This document shows, piece by piece, positions 23,540 to 33,638 of a stretch of 33,638 nt of DNA. Source of the DNA: Klebsormidium nitens (taxonomy: Eukaryota > Streptophyta > Klebsormidiophyceae > Klebsormidiales > Klebsormidiaceae); the NCBI GenBank assembly GCA_000708835.1, contig DF237726.1:1-33638 (forward strand), written 5' to 3'. Each line of letters opens with the position of its first letter. The first letter of the stretch is position 1. Under the pieces are notes generated by a model. The model was given only the letters and a program-made list of their open reading frames with translations, ran no database searches and was not told where the DNA came from. The position numbers were made by a program, and so were the translations under genes.

Positions 23540-23998
23540 GGGGCTCGTCGCATGCGACCGCTACATTTCTGTTTCCGCGAGAATGTGGCGGTTCCAAGAC
23601 CAAACCATCGACGCATGCCTCCGATATTCGGACGAAAAGTTAGAACGTACAGTTCGATCGCGCGATCGGACCATCAAAACCGCCAGAATGTGGCTGGCGG
23701 TTTGGGGGTCCTCCTAGAATCTGGCGGTTCCGACATTTCCAACCGAGGACTTTGATGGTCTGAATGAGCAGACTGCGGGTACCCGGTACCGGATCGGGAA
23801 TTATCCATCTTTTTCTTTGCGATTAAAATGTATTTTTTGGAATTGAATCTGGAGAGTCACCGCCAGACTATCGAACGCGCCGTCGAACATTGTACCTTCT
23901 TGACGATCCGTCCATGCGCATTCGTACGACCTGACCCGAAGTCAACCCGCCACATTCTGGCGGAAATGTAATTGTAGCGGTCGCATGCGACGAGCCCC
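23540..23998. mobile_element. 459-bp MITE, PIF/Harbinger-like, with TAA target duplication
   Basis: The first 26 bases (23540-23565, starting GGGGCTCGTCGCATGCGACC) return in perfect reverse complement at the right end (ending 23998). The match continues imperfectly inward over at least 25 more bases (shared GAATGTGGCGG) and weakly further. The direct 3-base flank TAA is at 23537-23539 and 23999-24001. A G-rich terminus with a TAA/TTA 3-bp duplication is the hallmark of the PIF/Harbinger superfamily (established knowledge). There is no transposase frame inside, so it is non-autonomous. The interior repeats the subterminal motif CCGCCAGA / TCTGGCGG several times. The superfamily call is inference from the ends; the inverted repeats are directly visible. 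Confidence 0.82.
23670..23760. repeat. Nested hairpin in the MITE core
   Basis: AAACCGCCAG at 23677-23686 pairs with CTGGCGGTTT at 23694-23703 around a 7-base loop. A second pair, GACCATCAAA at 23670-23679 and TTTGATGGTC at 23751-23760, can form an alternative larger stem. Both share the subterminal motif of the element. Confidence 0.6.
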
Positions 23999-24868
23999 TA
24001 AGCTATCTAGATACTGAGCTAGATTCATTGAATGCTGGCACATGATCATTGATGATCCGATGCATGCAATTGCAACCATGCGATTGCACCCCGCATTACT
24101 AGATATCGATCGAGAGCTAGCTATCATGCTCATCGACGGCGTCTAGTACGGGCCAAAATCACATGGTAAGCCTGTTCACCATAGATTGCAGCGCGGGGCC
24201 TGACGGTATTGCCGAACACATCACCGTCTCGCGGCGTACGGTAGCAATGATGACATGCAGTGGCCCAGTGGCAACGTGCAATTATTGACTGTCTAGTCAC
24301 CAGACGTCGGAAATTTGCAACTAGATGATGGGCGGCCGCCGACAAGATTCGACCAGTGACGTAGCCGCCAACATCACCAGATTTATTGTTCAATGGATAT
24401 GTCAAATATGCGAAATTGACCGGACCGATGCGCAGCTCTGGGTCTTGGGAACGTGTTATAGAAAACGAAAACCCTACAGCAGTCATTGTATCCGATCCTG
24501 CCCAAGCTGGCCAAAGTGACGCCATGCCAGATTTGACAAATTTCGACAGTCGGCCAATTCAACTCAGCCGTGCCAAAGCACCTCGATTGCCAAGGGCGGC
24601 TGCGCCACCACGCCGTACAGCGCCAAACTACACTAGTGCTCGCTAGCTATCGTAGTATGTTCCCTTCTAAGGCTCTTCCTTTGATCATCAAGACCCTGAC
24701 TAAAGGGTCATCCTGTGAACACTGTCAAAGCCCATGTATTTGGCGCCAACTAATGTTATGCGTCTACTTTACGAAGCTTTAGCGTTTGTGACAACCTAAT
24801 GTAGCAATTAAAAGATTTGCGTTTCCCCCAATAATCTCGACTGGGATCTCAAAGCACGGAAACCTCGC

Positions 24869-27800
24869 TCAATCCTCTACCTCCTCCTCTTTGGGAGCAT
24901 ATGTTAGCTCTTTCCTAGCCACTCTGACCGCTCCTTTGAGCCATGGTGCGGCCTTAGGGGCCACACTCGTCTCGCTGCTGGCATTGGAGGATCTCCCAGT
25001 GGCCCCTTCCTCCAGCAGCAGCCAGGGGTCCATCTCCAGCCCAGACTCGGTGGCCCAGTTTGCAGTCCCTTCCAAGGGACCCCGTCCTGTTTGAGCCAAA
25101 TGGCTGGAGCCGGTTGAGAGTTTGTTGACTGCTGCGATGGTGGGAATGGTACATCGGTGGGGCGGCAGGCACGGCAGGACCGCCTGCAGCCGTTGGTGCA
25201 CCGCAGCGGGCAGGCGCCCGCGCAAACTGTCCAACTCCGCCTGGACATGCGGAAGGGGGAGCCGTCAAACGCCGCTGGCGATCCAGGAACGACTTTCGTG
25301 TCGACAATCGCGAACCCGAGAAACGCTTGCAAACGGTATTCACCTCGGTTGCCGGTCTAGTTGAGCAAGAAAGACAAGAACCTGAGGATATTGAATAATT
25401 ACATATCACAACTCTTCTTGCCGCTTTATCAATCAATCAAGGAGACCTTGATGGGACTATCAAGCACCTGCCTTGCAGATCAATGGAAAGGGAACTTCAG
25501 CGCACCAGAAAGACTTGGCACCAAGCGAGGATCAAACATCCGTTTTTGATCGACTGGACTCCGCCAAGCTGAGCGCTTACGTGGCAAAGTGTGCCCAGCC
25601 GTGTCTGGTGCTACGGTATGGTCCACTCCTATGCATGCCGATCGAAGGGTCATGACTTGCCCTCATACCCCAGAGCCACCTCCAGCTGCTCGCACCCTCA
25701 CCTGCATGCGTTCTGCCACGTGGCGGTCGAACGGCCCCACGTCCCGCAGCGGCTTTGCAGGGCCCCGCCCCGGCGGTGGCTTGAGCCAGGCGGCCCACGT
25801 GCTGCTCACCAGCGCGGCCAGCACGGCGTGCAGCCGCCCAAACAGGCCCTCCCCCGCCCCCGCCGCCGCGGCTGCCGCTGCAGCCTCGGCATACCCGCGC
25901 TCGGGGTCAGGGGGAAGTGGGTCCGAGGGAGTGCGGATCAGGGGCGCCTCCTGGACGAGGGGCGAGGCGAGGAGGCGGAGCAGGACGGGCGCGAGCGTGA
26001 GGCGCATGTTGCGGGGGGTGGGGTCGCGGTCGGCGTGGATCTGCAGCCGGCAGACGAGGATCTTTAGACAGTGAATCTGCCTGCCGAGTACACGAGAGAG
26101 GTTTCACATAGGCGAGAATGAGCACTGGGGTGACTGTTTTGGGAGCCGCAGAGGCCTGGCCTCGGCGGCTTGTACGCCGTGTGCGGTGCAATGGGGGCGG
26201 GCCTACTTGGCGCGCTCACCTGGGGCAGCATGGGCAGCACGAACTGCAGCCGCAGCCAAAGCGACGTCTGCAGCGCGGCAACGGACGCTGGGGCCGCCAC
26301 CTCACTAGCGGGCCCCCACTGACCGCCACCGCCGCGTGGGCTGCCCGGCAACGCCGCAAAGCCGTCCAGGCCTTTGCCCCACTGCGCAGCACCCCGGGCC
26401 GGAGCGCTGCTCTCGCCAGAGGGTCCTTTGCTGGCGTGCCGGGCAGCCGCGCTGATGTGGGCCTCTAGCGCTGCCAGCTGGCGCACCAGCTCCCCCGCAA
26501 ACCCCGCGCACGTCTCGCTCGAGCTCCCTGCCAGCAGCGGCAGGACCAGCTCCGCAAGGCCGCGCTCCAGCGCAAACGGCGGGATGGTAGGCGGAGGTGA
26601 GGCGGGGGTGGGGGCCGGGCTGGGGCGGACCCTGAAGCCGTCACGGGCTGCCGACGCCTCGAGCAGCTGCCGCAACGATTTGCGGCCTTGGAGCATGTCG
26701 GCGCCCTCGAGAGCCCACCGCACCTGCGCCCAACAGCAGCGGTCAGGGCAATGCAACACACGGCAAGGCAGCTTCTCTGGTTAAGAGAAGGCGACCGCCC
26801 TCAACGATATCTAAGTTCGAGAGGACCCAGTGAGCATGCGACACAGAAGACGTAACCCGGTGCATGAGACCAAGCCTGATTAAAAATGAAGGTCGAAGCA
26901 GCGTGGCGGCGGGGCGGTACCTGCTGGATGAGGTAGTCCCCGAAGCCCCGGCCGAGCGCGTGCGCGAGCTGGCTGTAGAGAGGGGCCGCAGCGGGGCGCA
27001 GCAGCAGGCGAGTGAGTACGGCGGTGGTGAACGTCTTCTCGCACTCCGCCAGCTGGGCGGGGTCCAACGAGTGCACACAGGCCAGGGCGGCCACAGCTGT
27101 GGAACCAGCGCGCAGCTTCTCGAGGACGACCTGCACGCCAACCGTTGCACTCGTCAGGGCGGGGGTCGGGAAAAGCAGCAGGTCCAAGCACAGGCGGGCG
27201 GGGCGGGCCAGGCGTGAAGGCGCTTCGGTGACCCTTTCGGACATCATAGAACAACTAGGGCAACTCTAGGGGTTGCAGGAATAGAGGCAACGAGAGGCTC
27301 CCCTTATAGCGCTTGAGCCACGAGATTGCAACAAGGTCTCAGGAGTCTTGAAATTATGATTTCAATCCTCGGCCACGGGTACTTGGATGCCCCTCCATGA
27401 GGCCAACCTTCTAATGCCAAAAGCATCTCATCCGTTTGTGGGTGTTGAAAATCCCAGCGATTCTGCGGCCCTGGATGGCGCTGACCTGTTGGTCGAGCAG
27501 CAGGCGTACGCGCAGGCACTGCCAGTGGAAGGTGGTGGCGGCCAGCGCCTCCAGGCTGCGCAGCAGGCCCTCCACCAGCGCACCCTCCAGCGCCGCCACC
27601 CGCTCCTCCGCCGTTTCCCCCCCTGCTGTCTCTGGTGCGACCGCCCTTCCCTCCAGCAGGGCCGCCAGCAGGCGGGTCCCGTGCAGCGGCAGCAGCGCCA
27701 GCGCGGCCGCCTGCCAGCTGCCCACCTCACCGCTCGTGCGCTGCGCGTCCACTCCGACCGCTGCCGCTGCCTGCGCACTGTCTGACCGCATCAGGGCCAG

Positions 27801-30800
27801 CAGCCGTCCACTGTCCGCCAGCAGACAATCCCGGACGTGGTCCCCCTGCAGCGCCTCTGCGAGAGCTGCCGCCGCCTCTGCCTTCAGCAACTGCATCTCT
27901 GGCCCGCCGAGGCTGCCCCGCACGTCGAAGGTCAGCCGCAGTAGTGCGCTCAGAGGGGCGTAGACGGCATCAGCCGGCAGCAGGGCACGCGCGCGTAACA
28001 AGAACCAGGGATGTGGGCCCTCTACCAGGGCTGTCACTGCGCCTCCCACGGCATCTGCTGTGCCGCCAGAGCACACCCCGCCCAGGAGCAGCCGAAACCA
28101 TAGCACCGCTGCCCGAGCTGCACCCACATCCGGAGGCGGCCCCACGCTGCGCAGGTGAACTGATACGAGGGTGTTGCCCAGGTGCAGCGCCTCCAAGAGG
28201 GTGCGCAGCTCCAGCCAGCCTTCCGCCAGCAGCGCCTCAGCAACAGCCAGCGCCATCGCTGCCCTTACTGCTTCGGAGAGCTCGCCTGCCGGGTCGCCTG
28301 CAGCTTCGCCGGTGGTTTCGGGCCCCAGGTCGGGAGTTTCGGGCGACATGTGGGCGTATGGGAGGGCCACGACAGGCACCGGTGCCGGCTGCGCGGCCTG
28401 GACGGTGTGGACCAGAGCGTGCACCACCCCACTCTGAAAAGTGGGGCCGGCACTCAAGCCCCGAAATCTTCTCAGAACCGAGATACAAAACGCCAGGAGA
28501 CTTGCGCCGCGCCGCTGCCGCTTCACAAGATCCTGCACCCCTCCCTCCCCAGGACCGCCCGCCTCAGCCACGAGCCCATCGGCAGCTGCTTCAACCAGCG
28601 CTCCCACGACTGCCGCCACTCCGGCGGCGCTCCCAACGTCGCCTCCCAGCACCCCTCTCAAGCGTGCGCCGACACGGCAGGCAAGCTCGTCCATCCTGGA
28701 CTCCGCGCTACGTTCTGTCCAACTCGACTGATGGGGCCCCTCGTTCCGATTGATGTCAGCCCTACACATGCGAGCCAGCTGGGCTGGTCCCCCCGTCTCC
28801 ATAGCCAGCCCACTTCGACAACGATTCTGCAGCTGCTCCGTCACCACAACGTCCACCCCCAACACTGATCCCAGCGGTAAAGTCCGCCCCGCATTCCCGA
28901 CCGCCTCCCAGACCGTGCTGCACTCTGGGCGCGCCCGTGCTGCCGCCTCCCACGCCCTCACGTCCTGCAGCTGTCCGTACTGCACCCGCAGCCGTGCCAT
29001 CAAGCCCGCTGCGGCCTCGCGAGTGCGCATGGCTCCTTGGCAGCCGCGACTGACCAGCGCCGACAGCAAGTCTGGCAGGCGGTCCATGGCGGCAAAGAGA
29101 GGGGCATAGAGCAACAGAAGCGCAAGCAAGCACTCGTCGGGACAGGCAGCTTCTTGCTTGGCGCCGCCTGGAGGACTTGCCAAGTCTTGTGCTCCATGCG
29201 TCTTGTCAGATGAGCGGTTGCTGGCCAGGTGGTCCAGGAGCAGGTCCAGCAGTGCGCCGTGCTGCTGCAGTGCGTCGAGCAGGTACGCCCCGCGCAGCAG
29301 CACAGGACAGCGCACCACACCACCAGCCCAGCTGCCGCCCGTCCCCAGAGAAACCTCAGGCTCAGCTTCGCTCCACACTTCGCTGTGCTCTGCCATGCCG
29401 GCTTTCTCGCTCTTTCTGTCGTGCCATCGCACCTCCTCCTCCCTCCCAGCTGCTTCGTGTTGCCCTCTCCAAGCCCCACTGGTGTGGCCCTGCGTCTGCT
29501 CGCCTTCACCGCTCAGAGCTGCCCGTATGCTCTCCACCACCCAAGACCCCACCTCCCGCTTATCTAAAAAGGGAAGCCCTCCAATGGCTCCCTCCACCTC
29601 TCCCCAGCTCCATACACTTGGGTCCTCTTGAATCCTTCCCAGCCCCGCCGTTCCTAAAGGCGTTCCGTCAACCTCCATTGCCCCTCTCCCTTCTTCCTTC
29701 CTCAAATCTTCTATCATGTCCTCCCTCGTGCCGCTTACTTCCTGGACCCTCCAATCGTTTTCCGCGCTTTTCCGCAGCCACCACCGATCTACTGCCACAA
29801 GTTCAGTCCCCCTCTCCTTCCCCACGCTGTGCTCCATCTTTTGTCGTTTGGCCGGCCGATGTCGCGCCTCTGCTCCTTCATTGTTCCCACTGCCGTCCCT
29901 ACTTCCAGGTAGCTCCAGGACCGCCCGGATAGCCCGCTCCACGCGGGCTCTTTGCCGCCGTCTCTCTTCTTCCCCGCTCTGTTCCAGCTTTGCCCCGCCC
30001 CCCCGGAGTTTCCGTTGCCCTGCAGCAAGTGCAGCACGCCTCTCCATCTGCAGTTCTGACTTCCCGTCCCTGTTCACTTCTTCCCCTGCTGGCAGCTGTT
30101 CCAGGCAGCCCCGCAGCTTCCTTGCGCAGGCCCGCTCGCTGGCGGAGGCGCGTCGCTCCAGGGCCCCGTCAGCGACCAGCTGGCGCGCAAAGCGCACGGG
30201 GTCCAGCAGGCCTCGCCGCACCAGCTCCGCCAGCAGGGCCTCCTGCAGGCCCTGGCCCACATCAGTGGTGGGGGCCTCGCAGCGCTGCAGCCAATCCACC
30301 AACAACTCATGGAGCAGGTCGGCCCTGGCCTCTGGCTCTCTGCTGCTCCCCGTTTGCTCCTTACTGAGTCGCCAAAGAATTGCTGCCGCGAGGTACACTC
30401 GGGCGAGTGCCAGGGTGCCAGTCACGGCCACGCAAGAGTGGGCCGCGTCATCCGACCTCAGCAGCCCCCCTTCCACCGGCTCCTCGCTCAAGCGTTCCTG
30501 CCCGCTGCCTACGCCCCCTGTCTTCTCCGCCTCGTTCCTGCTAGGATGGATCGCCCATTCGCAGACCAGCCCCACAGCTGCGCGCAGCTTTCCCCGCCCC
30601 TCCCACTCCTCTCCGCCATCCCAGTCTCTGCTAACCAGTGGATCGGAAAAGGAGGTGCACGCAGCTCCAACATCCCCTAACAGCAGGGCCTTGTCTAGCG
30701 CCGCAATCACCTTCGCCTCATTATTTCTAAGCACGATCGGATTCACCGCCGCTGCCAGCAACGCCCTTTTTCGTAGGACACCCCTTTGCACTTCCTCCAA

Positions 30801-33025
30801 GACCTCAGTATCTTGATACGCCACCAATGCACCTTCCCCTTTCCCCTCAACCACCCCCGGCCTCTTTCCACATGACAACATGTAGCTGGGCAAGGGAAGA
30901 GCCCCAACACCCAGGAACGAGTCCGGAGATGCCACCAAAACACAGCGCACCAACCCACCCAGCCGCAGCGCCACTTGCGAGTCGCTCACAGCGCTCGCTC
31001 GATCTGGGGCTTCTTCCATGAGACACAGCTGCTCCAGCGAGGACAGTGCAGCGCCCGTGATCTGCTCCAGGTGTGTCTGCGGGGTGGCCCACAGTGCCCC
31101 ATCCAGGAGCGCTTCCACCAGCGGCAGAAGCAGGCCCACCCGCGCCACCCCCCGCCCCATATCGCCAAACTGGGCCAGCACCCACTCCCCCAGCGCCGTG
31201 CTGTTCACCAGGCCCTCCCCGCAGTGCGCCACTGCCAGCGCCATCAGCTGCGCCCACTGCTCCCCAGGCAGACCACCCCCCAGGCCCCCCCCCGCCCCAG
31301 GGCTGCTTTGTCCTGCCAAGGGAGAGGTGACCGGGGAGAAGCTGAGCCGGCCCAGCTTCCCCGCTGCCCCCCCTGCGCTGTGCGCCTCCCCTGCCGCCTG
31401 CGCGAGTGCGTCATCGAGCGCGGCCAGCAGGTCCCGCGTCCAGGCGTCCGTCCGCTTGGCCTGGCTTTTGTCTCCCAGCGGGCTGCTGCTGGTGCTGCCC
31501 CCCCCCCAGCCCCCCCCATCTGAAGGGGCCGCACCTGGCCCAGGTAGCACACCTTGACCACCCAGGTGGCGCGCCCCACCGGCAGCCGCGCGCGCAGGAT
31601 GCCCTCCACCAGGGGCCGCCCATAAAAGCCTGCCGGCACGCTGTCCGCCAGCTGGCGCAATGGCTTCCCCAGGGCCACCTCCGCCAGCCAGCGCTGGCGC
31701 GCCTCCTCCGAAGGGGCGGGCTTGACCTCGGGGTGGGCGCCCGGGCGGGCCAGGAGCGGCCCCGCAAGGGGCACGCCAAAGACCTGCCCCGCCTTGCGCT
31801 TGCGGGCAAGGGTGGAGGCGAGGGCGCGGAAGCGGGCGCGCAGCGCGGCACGGCAGCGCTGGAGGCCCTGGCGCGTCCAGAGGGCCTGCGCGGAGACGAG
31901 GCTGTAGAGCACCTCGCGCGACTCCTCGATGGCGGGGACGGCTTCCTTGTAGCCTGCACTGACCGTCTCCCGCGACAGCACCAGCTCGGGGTCATCGCTG
32001 GAGGGGGGGTAGAAGTCGGCGGGGCCCAGCCTGCACAGAAGGAACGTGTGGGCATGCAAGACTGACGTAGAGCTCCAGGAGTGAGATGCTTTCTCGAGGG
32101 GGCAGAACGTTTCTGAGGCTGCGGAACGGGCCGTCAACAAAGACTGTGCCCCTGAGTAAACAACCACAAGCATTCTGTCAGACTGGTGGACATTAAAAAG
32201 GAAGAAGAGCTTCTTTCAACCCAAAAAGCCCTCTGCAGAGTTTGGGACACCCTTTGAAAGGACACATTGTTTCACCTTATTGATGTCAAGATTGATTGGA
32301 GCTCAAGGGATTTCTCACCTAGAATTGAGAGGCTCTCGATCGGAACTCAGGACATACGGCTGCAACTGTGGGGGGTCATGGGCCCGCCTGCACAAGCAAT
32401 ATCCAGTGTCATCAGCTGAGCCAGGTGGGTGCCCCAGTCTAAGCCGCAGGTCTGACACTGGCTGGGCTCACTGTTTGAGGCAGGGGAGGGTCTTCCTACG
32501 TTGGACTACCTTACACCTTACACCAGCGTATGGCTTCCTGCCCAACCAAAAAGTCAGCACTCGACGAACATATCAGCACTGGCAGTGCATGAATGCAGCT
32601 CAGCTCAGTAACATGAGGGCAGGATAGAGAACGCTGTGCAAGCAGATACTGTTTGCACAGCTGAGACACAAATTGCACACACCGCAGTGCCATCTTTTCA
32701 GTGAGCAAGGCCTTCGGTAGACCTTTTCGACTCAAATCACGTGTTCACCAGGTGGGCAGCTCCCAATCATTTTGCCAGCAGTCCCATAGCTGCCCAAGAC
32801 GTCACGAAATGCTGCACATCTTTGCCAGCATTGCAACAGGCCCCCTTGCAGCACCGGTAAACTACTGCAAACGGCCCACACTACTCTCCACAATGTGGCT
32901 GCCTGATTTACCTTGTTGCCTGCACCTGAATGAAGGTAGGCGTCCCTGGTTTGCATGCGGCTCACCTCTGGCTGCGCTGGTTGGCTGCCTCTTCCCGGGC
33001 GCCCCCCCGCTGCATTGCGGTGCAT
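24869..33025 (-). CDS. MED12: Mediator subunit 12 (MED12), about 2025 aa, with one frame break
   Basis: MED12 belongs to the CDK8 kinase module of Mediator in the nucleus and activates CDK8-cyclin C. Seen in order: LNSRLGPADFYPP at the N-terminus; ARKRKAGQVFGVPL; the Med12 domain with RATWVVKVCYLGQVRP (about residues 189-204); DKSQAKRTDAWTRDLL just after; VGLVCEWAIHPSR; FTTAVLTRLLLRPAAAPLYS (about 1590-1610); LQGRKSLRQLLE; IHADRDPTPRNMRLTLAPVL; and a C-terminus with EMDPWLLLEEG and WLKGAVRVARKELTY. These match plant MED12 (about 2200 aa) throughout. Exons (high to low): 1, 33025-32966 (tentative); 2, 32365-32319; 3, 32030-27486; 4, 27130-26921; 5, 26723-26220; 6, 26040-25702; 7, 25240-24869. 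Exon 3 needs one extra G near 31498-31517 to stay in frame. A basic stretch (PAKRQK) is a likely nuclear localisation signal. Transcribed towards ALF4. Confidence 0.95.
31498..31517 (-). other. MED12: Frame break in a double G tract of MED12 exon 3
   Basis: On the coding strand eight G (31517-31510), CT, then ten G (31507-31498) separate two reading frames. The frame ending in YLGQVRP enters from the left and the one with DKSQAKRTDAWTRDLL leaves to the right; both are clearly MED12. One additional G in either run joins them into a Gly-rich linker. No intron of plausible size fits. Homopolymer miscounting in the assembly is the simplest cause. Confidence 0.85.
32966..33025 (-). other. MED12: Tentative first coding exon of MED12
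   Basis: An ATG at 33025-33023 opens 20 codons (MHRNAAGG..., Gly/Gln/Pro-rich) that end at a strong donor, GAG then GTGAGC. This phase-0 donor fits the acceptor CCCCCCACAG before exon 2 (32365, starting Leu-Gln-Pro-Tyr), giving a 600-nt first intron. An alternative acceptor (TTGTGCAG, exon from 32387) would need a different upstream exon. Plant MED12 also starts with a variable low-complexity tail, so homology does not settle the start. The part from exon 2 onward is firm. Confidence 0.4.
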
Positions 33026-33638
33026 CAGCAGAGCCCACCCAGGCCCCCCTGCTGCCTGGCAATCGGTCCTTCAGGAGGCAGGCCCATGCCGATAAAATGG
33101 TCAAAGACAACTGCAAGCAGACACCCCCTGGTTTTGCTCTTTCCCGCAGACACGCTGGTGCCTCCAAGTCCTGGTAATTGTGCATTCTATCCCTGCACTG
33201 GCCGAAAGAGGGAGTGGCCAAAGCTCCATTCACAAACTATGTGGCGACAGGAACAAGATGGGAGCAGCTGCATCGCCCCTCGAAATTGATCGCGATGGGA
33301 ACAAACCATGAGCTGTCGACACGAGGGTTCCGCGCCATGGCCCATGCGTAGAACTACAAGCGAAACTTACGGAACTGCGCACCGTCGTTGCTTTTTCCCG
33401 CACAAAAGCACCGGTATTACCGTAAGAGGAGGTCATTGGTTGACTCATATACGACTTAGACTCAGACGCCCCATCAACCATCTAGAAAGTTCGGTCCTGT
33501 CTGAGAAAAACCTTGCACACATGTGCGCAAAGAACTCGGTCGACCGTTTAGGTGGACGGGGGAGCAGGGCACGTCACTCAACGTTGTGCAGACCCAGCCT
33601 GAGGTCACCTCTAGAGGTGTGTTCTATGCAAGACTCCA
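33026..33638. promoter_or_regulatory. Region upstream of MED12
   Basis: This stretch lies 5' of the proposed MED12 start and runs to the window edge. It should hold the MED12 promoter and leader. I see no recognisable gene, TATA box, RNA gene or repeat array in it. Short open frames on the minus strand (up to about 123 codons, 32862-33233) overlap the tentative first exon in another frame and are not convincing. Confidence 0.4.

Larger units (their letters stand above)
22757..24868. other. Convergent intergenic block of unlike composition
   Basis: Both flanking genes end here (ALF4 from the left, MED12 from the right). The 2.1 kb is lower in GC and looks more like the subtelomeric spacer at 38-1578 than like the neighbouring genes: many CATG, GATC and CTAG words and no recognisable exons. 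It contains the 18-bp palindrome, the interstitial telomere repeat and the MITE listed separately. Three overlapping open frames at about 24130-24650 on both strands match nothing I know. The 3' untranslated regions of ALF4 (left edge) and MED12 (right edge) must lie in it, but no polyadenylation signal is clear. Confidence 0.6.

Noticed and set aside
23655-23668. CGATCGCGCGATCG palindrome inside the MITE
   Set aside because: Short self-complementary word in a region full of such words; adds nothing beyond the element's own structure.
24130-24650. Overlapping open frames on both strands (up to 131 codons)
   Set aside because: No recognisable motif, mutually overlapping, and in a low-GC block with a transposon. 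Not supported as genes.
22757-24868. Possible tRNA or other small RNA gene in the largest intergenic gap
   Set aside because: I found no B-box-like GTTCGAATCC with a matching A box and cloverleaf pairing on either strand.
26041-26076. Earlier acceptor for MED12 exon 6 (exon start 26076)
   Set aside because: It keeps phase but inserts 12 residues between LPMLPQ and IHADRDPTPRNM, which are adjacent in plant MED12. The acceptor at 26041 fits better.
27635-30816. Long plus-strand open frames (for example 372 and 366 codons) antisense to MED12
   Set aside because: They mirror the GC-rich MED12 coding strand, consist of Pro/Ser/Arg/Ala-rich low-complexity sequence, and lie opposite strongly conserved MED12 blocks.
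31495-31534. A 40-nt GT...AG segment that could be read as an intron across the MED12 frame break
   Set aside because: Far shorter than every other intron in the window (about 145-600 nt), and removing it leads to the third frame, not to the conserved one.
32319-32387. Alternative 5' end of MED12 exon 2 at 32387 (acceptor TTGTGCAG)
   Set aside because: It needs a two-base carry-over from an upstream exon that I could not find, while the acceptor at 32366 joins in phase to the exon at 32966-33025. Kept only as a possibility.

Overview
This is the left end of a nuclear chromosome from a green-lineage eukaryote, most likely a chlorophyte alga. Base 1 starts inside a telomere: 37 bases of CCCTAAAA units, which is TTTTAGGG on the other strand. 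That is the repeat known from Chlamydomonas and relatives, not the TTTAGGG of land plants and Chlorella. Exons are very GC-rich, introns are numerous (about 145-600 nt, all GT...AG), and the encoded proteins resemble land-plant homologues. I do not assign a species.

Three long protein-coding genes account for most of the window. I rebuilt them exon by exon; reading phases agree at the splice junctions used, except for one frame break inside MED12. (1) 1579-17141, minus strand: 33 exons, 2439 aa, the plant-type ZFYVE26/spastizin-like alpha-helical protein without a FYVE finger. Its stop codon lies only about 1.5 kb from the telomere repeat. (2) 18598-22756, plus strand: 12 exons, 604 aa, the ALF4/glomulin family, regulators of cullin-RING ubiquitin ligases through RBX1. 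(3) 24869-33025, minus strand: about 2025 aa in 7 exons, Mediator subunit MED12, the regulatory subunit of the CDK8 kinase module. One 4.5-kb exon holds most of it and is broken by a 1-nt frame error in a G-homopolymer tract.

Layout: telomere (1-37); gene-free subtelomere with a small inverted repeat and long G runs (38-1578); ZFYVE26-like gene; divergent intergenic region with a possible small unrecognised spliced ORF (17142-18597); ALF4; convergent intergenic region of different base composition (22757-24868) holding an 18-bp palindrome, a short degenerate interstitial telomere repeat in the opposite orientation to the real telomere, and a 459-bp non-autonomous DNA transposon (MITE) with long terminal inverted repeats and a TAA target duplication; MED12; and its upstream region (33026-33638).

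The three genes share no pathway. They look like ordinary housekeeping genes (endolysosomal trafficking, ubiquitin-ligase control, transcription) that happen to sit at a chromosome tip. I saw no tRNA, rRNA or CRISPR, no autonomous transposon gene, and no convincing novel multi-gene system. The most unusual parts are the very short subtelomere, the interstitial telomere relic with its nearby MITE, and the MED12 frame break.
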